A stretch of DNA of 5,582 nt from Yoonia sp. Lineage in GTDB: Bacteria; Pseudomonadota; Alphaproteobacteria; Rhodobacterales; Rhodobacteraceae. The stretch covers positions 1 through 5,582 of the forward strand of contig JAHDGO010000151.1 in assembly GCA_020627605.1 (NCBI GenBank). Reading direction: 5' to 3'. The first letter of the stretch is position 1, and each line of letters starts with the position of its first letter. Under the pieces are notes generated by a model that searched no databases, was not told where the DNA came from, and saw only the letters and a list, made by a program, of their open reading frames with translations. Shown one piece after another: positions 1-4,573 of the stretch. Both the position numbers and the translations under genes were made by a program.

Positions 1-320
1 TTCCCGTGATCGCCTTCCCACGTGGCGCTGGCACAAAATATGTTGGCGTGCATGCCGCGACCGGGGCCGATTGTGTGGCTGTGGATGACGGTGTTGATGC
101 AGCTTGGGTGGCCGAACACGTCCAGACGGACGGCTGCGTACAGGGCAACCTGAAATCATCACATATGGTCACCGGCGGCGACGCGCTGGTATCCGAGACA
201 CGCCGCATTGTTGATGCGCTGTCTGGCGGGCCGCATATCTTTAACCTCGGCCACGGGATCACACCGGATGCCGACCCGGCCAATGTGCAACTGATGATTG
301 ATACGGTGCGCGGGGGCTAG
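1..320 (+). CDS. hemE: Uroporphyrinogen decarboxylase, C-terminal part (5' end outside window)
   Basis: This is the last third or so of HemE, the cytoplasmic enzyme that removes four acetate carboxyls from uroporphyrinogen III to give coproporphyrinogen III in haem (and, where present, chlorophyll) synthesis. The reading frame is open from the window edge (first full codon at 3) to the TAG at 318-320. Family landmarks seen are FPRGAG near the start, an ATGAD stretch, VQGNL, and the near-terminal [12 protein letters not shown] block, whose histidine is conserved in the family. The usual QGNLDP reads QGNLKSS here, a local variation of unknown significance. The protein ends shortly after the FNLGHGI block, as is usual, so the 3' end looks intact. 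The next gene on this strand starts 52 bases downstream and may be cotranscribed. The product of this enzyme is the substrate of HemF, encoded nearby on the other strand. Confidence 0.95.
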   Translation, partial: PVIAFPRGAGTKYVGVHAATGADCVAVDDGVDAAWVAEHVQTDGCVQGNLKSSHMVTGGDALVSETRRIVDALSGGPHIFNLGHGITPDADPANVQLMIDTVRGG

Positions 321-360
321 CGACGGTTATCACCCCACGCTACGCTTCCCACGCAACCAG

Positions 361-367
361 AGGGAGG
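361..367 (+). promoter_or_regulatory. Strong ribosome binding site fixing the GTG start at 373
   Basis: AGGGAGG lies 5 bases before a GTG codon at 373-375. It is the only good Shine-Dalgarno match upstream of this reading frame. It argues against the ATG at 298, which lies inside hemE and would add 25 residues ahead of the signal peptide. Confidence 0.7.
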
Positions 368-372
368 CCGGG

Positions 373-753
373 GTGAAGATACCCTTCACATTGCGACTTG
401 CCTATCACGGCGTTCGGGTGGCCTTGCGCGTGGCCGTCCTGTTCTTTTGCGCGTGGCTGGTTTTCATCCCCGCCAATGCAGAAGAGCGTGCAGCACTTGG
501 CGCCAGCGCGGACCAGCAATACCCGCTGGGCCTGCGCCCGATGCGCACGGCGCGCGCCATCGTTCTGGTCGCGCCGGACCGCTTTTACGGCTTTGCCGCT
601 GATATGTTCGGGCCAGAGGTCTCACCCCTGATGCTGCGCATCGCCATGCTCAGGCTGGCCGCCGGCATTCCGCCGCCGGGCAATATGCAGGCCGGTTCAG
701 AGCAGTCCAACGGCCGCGACATCGACGGGCCAAAGTTCATTCAGGTGGACTAG
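373..753 (+). CDS. Small exported protein of unknown function between hemE and hemF
   Basis: I do not recognise this 126-residue protein. The N terminus looks like a Sec signal peptide: arginines and a histidine in residues 8-19, a hydrophobic core at about 20-33 (VAVLFFCAWLVFIP), and a probable signal peptidase I site after ANA at residue 36. The mature part of about 90 residues has a hydrophobic strand-like stretch (ARAIVLVAPDRFYGFAADMFG, shared over residues 60-80), an apparently helical, Met/Leu-rich segment at about 83-98, and a polar Gly/Ser/Asn-rich tail ending in KFIQVD. There are no cysteines in the mature part. GTG at 373 is chosen for its ribosome binding site and because it puts the signal peptide at the N terminus. 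It lies 52 bases after hemE and ends 10 bases before the hemF stop, so it could ride on the hemE transcript. The reading frame is supported by the export signal and placement, not by homology. An uncleaved single-pass membrane anchor is the alternative to a cleaved signal. Confidence 0.65.
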   Translation: MKIPFTLRLAYHGVRVALRVAVLFFCAWLVFIPANAEERAALGASADQQYPLGLRPMRTARAIVLVAPDRFYGFAADMFGPEVSPLMLRIAMLRLAAGIPPPGNMQAGSEQSNGRDIDGPKFIQVD

Positions 754-763
754 GCGCGACCAA

Positions 764-1642
764 CTAGACCCATTTTGCCAGCGGTGGCAGGCTCATCAGC
801 ACCGCATTTGCATCATGGCCGGTGGCCAGACCAAATTTTGTGCCACGGTCGTAGACAAGGTTGTATTCCGCATAAAGGCCACGATGGATCAGTTGCGTAT
901 CCTTGTCGGCCTCAGTCCAAGGCGTATTGCGGCGTTTTTCCACCAGCGGCACATAGGCAGGCAAGAAGGCCTTGCCGATGTCCTGCGTCAGTTTGAAATC
1001 TGCCTCCCAGTCGCCGGTGTTGCGGTCATCCATGAAAATCCCGCCGACACCGCGCGCCCGGTTCCGGTGGGGGATAAAGAAATACTCATCTGCCCAGGCC
1101 TTCAGCTTGGGGTAAAGGTCATCGCCATGCGGGTCCAGATGCGCCTTTTGTGTGGCATGGAAATGCGCGGTGTCTGCGTCATATTCGATGCAAGGGTTCA
1201 GGTCAGAGCCGCCGCCAAACCACCAGGCATGCGGGGTCCAGAACATGCGCGTGTTCATATGCACCGCAGGCGCATGGGGGTTTTGCATATGTGCGACCAG
1301 CGAAATACCAGAGGCCCAGAACTGCGGGTCATCGGCCATGCCGGGCACACCGCGCGCGGCCATCGCCTTTTGCGCGGCGGCGCCCAGTTGGCCATAAACA
1401 GTGGACACGTTGACGCCGACCTTTTCGAACACACGCCCCCCCCGCATCACCGACATCAGACCGCCGCCGGCGTCGGACCCGTCGTCGGATGTGCGTGATG
1501 TTTCCGTCACTTCAAAGCGGCCCGGCGCCCAGTCACCGTCTTGCGTGTCTTCCAGCCCTTCAAAGGCTGCAACAATCTGGTCACGCAAGCTGCGGAACCA
1601 TGCGGAGGCTTTTTCTTTCTCCGCCGCGAAACTCTCTGCCAT
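764..1642 (-). CDS. hemF: Oxygen-dependent coproporphyrinogen III oxidase
   Basis: HemF uses molecular oxygen to decarboxylate two propionates of coproporphyrinogen III, giving protoporphyrinogen IX in the cytoplasm. The 292-residue product is close to the usual length of about 300. Blocks typical of the family appear in order: RGGRVFEKVGVNVSTVYG (67-84), HMNTRMFW (128-135), WWFGGGSDLNP (140-150), DEYFFIPHRN plus RGVGGIFMDD (185-206), and RGLYAEYNLVYDRGTKFGL (254-272). It ends in the common MSLPPLxxW segment. The start is the ATG at 1640-1642, with AAGGA at 1654-1658 about 11 bases upstream. A longer frame continues to 1804, but that stretch is antisense to the lipoprotein gene and is not HemF-like. 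An eight-G run on the coding strand (1436-1443) encodes part of MRGGR. The frame is intact across it. The gene is convergent with the small exported protein gene and divergent from the lipoprotein gene. Confidence 0.97.
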   Translation of the reverse strand: MAESFAAEKEKASAWFRSLRDQIVAAFEGLEDTQDGDWAPGRFEVTETSRTSDDGSDAGGGLMSVMRGGRVFEKVGVNVSTVYGQLGAAAQKAMAARGVPGMADDPQFWASGISLVAHMQNPHAPAVHMNTRMFWTPHAWWFGGGSDLNPCIEYDADTAHFHATQKAHLDPHGDDLYPKLKAWADEYFFIPHRNRARGVGGIFMDDRNTGDWEADFKLTQDIGKAFLPAYVPLVEKRRNTPWTEADKDTQLIHRGLYAEYNLVYDRGTKFGLATGHDANAVLMSLPPLAKWV

Positions 1643-1738
1643 CTCGTGAATTGTCCTTGATATTGAATAGCATTCTGCCAGCGTCTTATGCACCATAGCG
1701 AAGACACATCGATGATCCAGATCAAACCGGAGACCGCA
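1643..1738. promoter_or_regulatory. Divergent intergenic region between hemF and the lipoprotein gene
   Basis: These 96 bases must hold the hemF promoter and probably that of the lipoprotein gene, because the two genes are transcribed away from each other. It is the most AT-rich stretch in the surroundings (around 1657-1670, TTGATATTGAATAG). A TTGATA word at 1657-1662 resembles a -35 element for the plus strand, but no good -10 lies at normal spacing. I could not assign a promoter or a regulator site with any confidence. Confidence 0.4.
1729..1732 (+). promoter_or_regulatory. Ribosome binding site supporting the ATG at 1739
   Basis: GGAG (within CGGAGA) sits 6 bases before the ATG at 1739. 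In-frame ATGs further upstream (1688, 1712) have no comparable site and would put a polar tail in front of the lipoprotein signal peptide. Confidence 0.6.
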
Positions 1739-2125
1739 ATGCGCCCTGCCCTCATCCTTTTGCCACTGGCCGTTTTGGCCGCCTGCGCCAGCCCGCGCGA
1801 ACAATGCATCAGCAGCGTCACCCGTGACACCAAGGTGCTGGGCGCGCTGATCAACGAAACCCGCGCCAATCTGTCACGCGGCTATGCGATTGAAGAACGT
1901 CAGGAAGTCCGCACCGTCAGCGACACCTGTCAGGGCCGTAACGAGGATGGCAGCACCTTCACCTTCCGCTGTGAAGAGACCGACACATTCACGACCAGAG
2001 TGCCAGTGGCCATCGACCTGAACGCGGAACGGGCGAAACTCGCCTCTCTCGAAGAACGCTTTGCACAAAGTCAGGCCACGTCAAATCAGGGCGTCGCGCA
2101 ATGCATCGCCCGGCATCCTGAATAA
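1739..2125 (+). CDS. Small predicted outer-membrane lipoprotein, function unknown
   Basis: This 128-residue protein opens with a short lipoprotein signal peptide: MRP, a hydrophobic run LILLPLAVLAA, and a lipobox LAAC with the lipidated cysteine at residue 16. The residue after the cysteine is Ala, not Asp, which by the enterobacterial rule would favour the outer membrane. The mature part has four more cysteines (residues 23, 64, 78, 122), suggesting two disulfides in the periplasm. It also has a Glu/Arg/Ala-rich segment at about 95-112 (LNAERAKLASLEERFAQSQ) likely to be helical or coiled-coil. I do not recognise a domain. The start is the ATG preceded by GGAG. The gene is divergent from hemF with 96 bases between. 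Its TAA directly touches the stop codon of the SDR gene on the other strand. Lipoprotein status is well supported, but the role is unknown. Confidence 0.8.
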   Translation: MRPALILLPLAVLAACASPREQCISSVTRDTKVLGALINETRANLSRGYAIEERQEVRTVSDTCQGRNEDGSTFTFRCEETDTFTTRVPVAIDLNAERAKLASLEERFAQSQATSNQGVAQCIARHPE

Positions 2126-2929
2126 TCAGTGGGCTGAAACGGCGGCGGGGTCGATCAGGGTTCGGCCGCCATCCACGGTGATGATCTGACCGGTGACAAA
2201 GGCCGCCGCGTCAGAGGCCAGATATTGCACCGCATCAGACACTTCGCCGGGGCTGGCGATACGGTGAAGTGGTGTGTTGTCTACAATCGCCTCGCGCACC
2301 TCTTCATGGTCCTTCAGCGACCCTTTCAGGCTCGCGCTCATCACGCTGCCGAAGGCCACGGCGTTGACCCTGATCCCATGAGAGGCAAACGCCACCGCCA
2401 TGGACCGTGTCATCTGGTCCAGCGCGGCAGAGCTGACAGAATAAGCCAGCAAATCAGGATGCGTGCGCCGGGCAGCAATCGAACTGATGTTCACGATTGA
2501 CCCGATGGACTGGTCGTCCTGCCCTTCGGCCTGTTTGATCATCCGCCGGGCAACAGCCTGCGTGACCCGCAGGGCCGTCATGGTGTTCTGCTGCAAAAGC
2601 TCTTCCACCGATGTGTCATCAGGGTCCAGCGGGTCCGTCGTCATCACCTGCCGCGACGCGTTCACCAGAATATCGACCCGGTCGAAGGCATCGACGGTGG
2701 CCGACAAAAGGTTCGCAACCGTCAGCTTCTTGCGCAGATCGCCAGAGAAGATGCGCACGTTCTCTTCTTTCTCGGCTTCTTCGCCCATCTGATGGCACAG
2801 CGTCTTTTCGTCCATGTCGGCAAAGACGACATTCGCGCCCTTTTCGACAAAATGACGCCCGATGGCGAGGCCCACACCATTCGCGGCCCCGGTGACGATG
2901 GCCGTCTTTCCAGCGATAGAGAATGACAT
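2126..2929 (-). CDS. SDR-family (short-chain dehydrogenase/reductase-like) protein lacking the catalytic lysine
   Basis: The 267-residue length and fold signatures are those of a classical SDR. The nucleotide-binding TGAANGVG is at residues 13-20. An acidic residue, D38 (VVFADMD), at the end of strand 2 favours NAD(H) over NADP(H). GDL lies at 63-65, Asn at 115, and Ser at 150 (NISS) exactly 13 residues before Tyr163. The C terminus carries the common PGEVSDAVQYLASDAAAFVTGQIITVDGG block. Two canonical motifs are altered. The YxxxK motif reads YSVSS, so the lysine is Ser167 (codon TCT, 2429-2431). The NNAG motif reads NASR (90-93). Because the lysine lowers the tyrosine pKa and binds the nicotinamide ribose, normal dehydrogenase activity is doubtful, although NAD binding looks possible. 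Substrate is unknown. The ATG at 2927-2929 follows AAGGAG by 8 bases, and the methyltransferase stop is 12 bases upstream, so it is the last gene of the clpS operon. Confidence 0.9.
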   Translation of the reverse strand: MSFSIAGKTAIVTGAANGVGLAIGRHFVEKGANVVFADMDEKTLCHQMGEEAEKEENVRIFSGDLRKKLTVANLLSATVDAFDRVDILVNASRQVMTTDPLDPDDTSVEELLQQNTMTALRVTQAVARRMIKQAEGQDDQSIGSIVNISSIAARRTHPDLLAYSVSSAALDQMTRSMAVAFASHGIRVNAVAFGSVMSASLKGSLKDHEEVREAIVDNTPLHRIASPGEVSDAVQYLASDAAAFVTGQIITVDGGRTLIDPAAVSAH

Positions 2930-2937
2930 TGCGGAGG

Positions 2938-2943
2938 CTCCTT
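2938..2943 (-). promoter_or_regulatory. Ribosome binding site of the SDR gene, overlapping the upstream stop codon
   Basis: AAGGAG on the minus strand lies 8 bases before the SDR ATG and shares bases with the TAA stop (2942-2944) of the methyltransferase gene. This arrangement fits translational coupling of the two genes. Confidence 0.7.
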
Positions 2944-3922
2944 ACCGGCGGGGTTGCCGTGGTTTGGTGGCAAAGAAAACTTTGAAGGCACCATTCATCG
3001 CAATGGTGTCCACATTGCGGAAATTTTCGGTCATTGCAGCTTCATACGGCAAATGCCGGTTGGCCACCATCCAGAGCTTGCCATTGGGCTGCAACAGGCG
3101 GGCTGCGGCCTGAATGAAAGCCTGCCCCAATGCAGGTTCCGCCGTCCGGCTGGTATGAAACGGCGGGTTCATGATGATCCCGTCATAGGGTGGGGTTGCG
3201 GCAAACTGTGTCGCATCCGCCCAGTGAAAGCTGGCGCGCGGGTCGGTGACGTTCTGGCGCGCGCAGTCCAGCGCCAGCGCCTCTGCCTCGATCAGGTCGA
3301 GCGAGGTAACGCCGTCACGCGACAGCACAGGCCCCGCCAGATAGCCCCAGCCAGCACCCAGGTCAGCCATCCGCGCCGGCAGCTTGGCCGGCAGCGCATC
3401 AGCCAGAAAAGCAGAGCCTTTGTCGATCTCGCCATCCGAAAAGACGCCAGCGGTCGTGACATAGCCATGTGGCCCGCGCACAGGCGCAGAGGCCGCCCAA
3501 TCAGCAAAGGCATCCGTGGCGTCAAACCAGAAGATGCGGCCATGAGCCTTGGGCACAGAGGGCAGATCGCCCAGCACCTTGCGGCATTGTTTGAACAGGC
3601 TGTCGGTGCCATCGGTCTTTTGCCCGTCGACGACAACCAGATCCGCCTGTGCGCAGGCTGCGGCCACCATCGCGCGGGCCAGCGCCTTGGCGCGAGGCAC
3701 CACAACAATGGCCACGGCAACCTTGGGCATGTCCTGCACCACAGAAAAACCAGCGCCCTGCCACTGGGCGACGGCCGGAAAGAAGCTGTGCAAGATCTGG
3801 ACGCTGTCACGGTCCAGCACGCTGATGTCGTAATCTGCAGACGGACGCATCACGCAGATATCGCCGTCAGGCAGCGTCAGAAGGCCGTCATCGACTGCGG
3901 TGCGTAAGCGGGACTGGGACAT
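2942..3922 (-). CDS. RsmC/RlmG-like class I SAM-dependent rRNA guanine-N2 methyltransferase
   Basis: The 326-residue protein has the two-domain plan of RsmC (about 340 residues in E. coli): a degenerate N-terminal methyltransferase-like half (about 1-145) and a catalytic C-terminal half. In the catalytic half are the GVFS...DKGSAFL segment (159-173), SAM-binding motif I DLGAGWGYLA (187-196), an acidic residue after strand 2 (DLIEAEA, 209-215), and the NPPF motif (252-255) that contacts the target amino group. NPPF with this domain order points to N2 methylation of guanine in RNA. 16S G1207 (RsmC) or 23S G1835 (RlmG) are the known targets, and I cannot choose between them from sequence. The start at 3920-3922 has no Shine-Dalgarno match upstream. 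The clpS TAG is 24 bases away and in the same frame, so translation may depend on coupling or reinitiation. No better in-frame start is visible before Met25. Confidence 0.88.
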   Translation of the reverse strand: MSQSRLRTAVDDGLLTLPDGDICVMRPSADYDISVLDRDSVQILHSFFPAVAQWQGAGFSVVQDMPKVAVAIVVVPRAKALARAMVAAACAQADLVVVDGQKTDGTDSLFKQCRKVLGDLPSVPKAHGRIFWFDATDAFADWAASAPVRGPHGYVTTAGVFSDGEIDKGSAFLADALPAKLPARMADLGAGWGYLAGPVLSRDGVTSLDLIEAEALALDCARQNVTDPRASFHWADATQFAATPPYDGIIMNPPFHTSRTAEPALGQAFIQAAARLLQPNGKLWMVANRHLPYEAAMTENFRNVDTIAMNGAFKVFFATKPRQPRR

Positions 3923-3946
3923 GGGGCACGAACAGCGCGGGCGGCG

Positions 3947-4288
3947 CTATTCTTTCTCCATCGTGCATTGCAGCGGGTGCTGGTGCCGCTGGGCGAAATC
4001 CATCACCTGCGCCACTTTGGTTTCCGCAATCTCATGGCTGAACACGCCGACAACGGCGACGCCTTTCTTGTGCACGGTCAGCATCAGCTCAAACGCCTGC
4101 GCGTGTGACAGGCCAAAAAAGCGTTCGAGCACATGCACCACAAACTCCATCGGGGTGAAGTCGTCGTTCAGGATCAACACCTTATACATCGGCGGGCGCT
4201 TGGTCTTTGGCTTCGTCTCGAGGGCCACGCCGACATCGCTGTCGTCGCCGCCGTCCTGATCTGCCATCATATAGAACTCTGCGCGCAT
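3947..4288 (-). CDS. clpS: ATP-dependent Clp protease adaptor ClpS
   Basis: ClpS binds proteins with N-terminal Leu, Phe, Tyr or Trp and hands them to ClpA of the ClpAP protease in the cytoplasm. The binding-pocket residues known from E. coli are all present: Asn41-Asp42-Asp43, Thr45 and Met47 in [11 protein letters not shown], and Met69 and His73 in LMLTVHKKG. The conserved [12 protein letters not shown] and [10 protein letters not shown] segments complete the family. The 113 residues compare with 106 in E. coli. The N terminus is a flexible, acidic, Lys/Pro-containing extension as usual. The start is uncertain: ATG at 4286-4288 (weak AGG upstream), or the paired ATGs at 4268-4270 and 4265-4267 with AGAG about 6 bases before. 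None has a strong ribosome binding site. clpA is not adjacent. The gene leads a likely operon with the methyltransferase and SDR and is divergent from the carboxypeptidase gene. Confidence 0.96.
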   Translation of the reverse strand: MRAEFYMMADQDGGDDSDVGVALETKPKTKRPPMYKVLILNDDFTPMEFVVHVLERFFGLSHAQAFELMLTVHKKGVAVVGVFSHEIAETKVAQVMDFAQRHQHPLQCTMEKE

Positions 4289-4311
4289 GCAATCGCCTGT
4301 GGTTGACTGGC

Positions 4312-4340
4312 GTTATATATAAGGCACAGGCTGGTGATGA
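4312..4340 (-). promoter_or_regulatory. Possible clpS promoter
   Basis: On the minus strand TTATATATAA (4313-4322, a perfect palindrome) contains -10-like TATATA/TATAAC words. A weak -35-like TTTTCA lies 16-18 bases upstream. Initiation about 7 bases beyond would give a leader of roughly 15-35 bases before clpS, depending on which ATG is used. The -35 match is poor, so this is tentative. Confidence 0.3.
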
Positions 4341-4341
4341 A

Positions 4342-4370
4342 AACCCCGGCAAGGCAGATCAGGGTCAGCG
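4342..4370 (+). repeat. Intergenic copy of a ~28-base imperfect direct repeat
   Basis: AACCCCGGCAAGG (4342-4354), four bases, then TCAGGGTCAGCG (4359-4370). The same two blocks, separated by three bases, occur at 5462-5489 inside the carboxypeptidase gene. Together 25 bases are identical and collinear. Similarity stops on both sides. Confidence 0.6.
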
Positions 4371-4463
4371 CCGGAAAACAGCGCGTTTTTGGCCGATCTA
4401 GCGGTCGGGCATCCAACTGCCCACAACATCTGGGTTGCATAGATGACAAACACGCTGAAAGTC

Positions 4464-4495
4464 TTTGAATTTCAGGTGTTTTCTGAAATCTCAAG
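4464..4495. repeat. Inverted repeat upstream of the carboxypeptidase gene
   Basis: ATTTCAG (4469-4475) and CTGAAAT (4483-4489) form a perfect 7-base stem around a 7-base loop. Beyond one unpaired C (4490), TTTGA (4464-4468) and TCAAG (4491-4495) add five more pairs, one a G-U wobble. A further CTGAAA lies at 4455-4460. There is no T-run on either side, so a simple terminator is unlikely. An operator or an RNA hairpin in the leader is possible. Confidence 0.45.
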
Positions 4496-4528
4496 CTGTG
4501 TTAGCGTCCTCTCACAATAATAAGACCA

Positions 4529-4542
4529 CCGGAAAAATCCGG
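4529..4542. repeat. Short palindrome CCGGA-AAAA-TCCGG
   Basis: A perfect 5-base inverted repeat with a 4-base A loop lies 31 bases before the GTG start of the carboxypeptidase gene. It could form a small leader hairpin or be a binding site. It is short enough to be chance. Confidence 0.3.
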
Positions 4543-4560
4543 GGTCACTGAGGCAGAAAA

Positions 4561-4565
4561 TGAGG
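4561..4565 (+). promoter_or_regulatory. Ribosome binding site fixing the GTG start at 4574
   Basis: TGAGG lies 8 bases before GTG at 4574-4576. The only other early in-frame start is ATG at 4628, which would cut off most of the signal peptide. The GTG is therefore the better start. Confidence 0.65.
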
Positions 4566-4573
4566 CAAGCGAC

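Larger units (their letters stand above)
4289..4573. other. Divergent intergenic region between clpS and the carboxypeptidase gene
   Basis: These 285 bases separate two divergently transcribed genes, so both promoters should lie here. I find no convincing protein gene, tRNA or known riboswitch. Visible structures are an AT-rich palindrome near clpS, a stretch closely resembling part of the carboxypeptidase coding region (4342-4370), GGGCA-TCCAAC-TGCCC (4407-4422, a 5-base stem), three CTGAAA/TTTCAG words (4455-4488), and CCGGA-AAAA-TCCGG (4529-4542). A minus-strand frame with a TTG start covers 4267-4494, but it is judged spurious. Confidence 0.6.

Noticed and set aside
298..372. ATG at 298, overlapping hemE, as start of the small exported protein
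   Set aside because: It has no ribosome binding site and adds a polar stretch before the signal peptide. GTG at 373 has AGGGAGG at ideal spacing.
815..1498. 227-residue plus-strand open frame opposite hemF
   Set aside because: It is a shadow frame. The minus strand carries all HemF motifs without interruption.
1655..1670. Possible FNR/FnrL site (TTGAT-N4-ATCAA) in the hemF upstream region
   Set aside because: Only one half-site (TTGAT/ATCAA) is present. The partner five bases at the right spacing do not match.
1643..1804. N-terminal extension of hemF by 54 codons
   Set aside because: It is antisense to the lipoprotein signal sequence, unlike any HemF, and would exceed the family length. 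The ATG at 1642 has a ribosome binding site.
2142..2172. GGCGG...CCGCC pairing downstream of the lipoprotein stop as a terminator
   Set aside because: The stem is short, the loop is long, no T-run follows, and it lies inside the SDR coding region.
2954..3907. 317-residue plus-strand open frame opposite the methyltransferase gene
   Set aside because: It is a long shadow frame in GC-rich DNA. Its composition is Arg/His/Gly-rich with no domain, while the minus strand encodes a clear methyltransferase.
4407..4422. GGGCA-TCCAAC-TGCCC as a terminator
   Set aside because: The stem is only 5 bases and no T-run follows on either strand. It is not placed after a gene end.
4267..4494. 75-residue minus-strand frame with a hydrophobic segment upstream of clpS
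   Set aside because: It would start at TTG with no ribosome binding site, overlaps the clpS start, and its hydrophobic stretch is the reverse reading of the repeat shared with the carboxypeptidase gene. Not supported as a gene.
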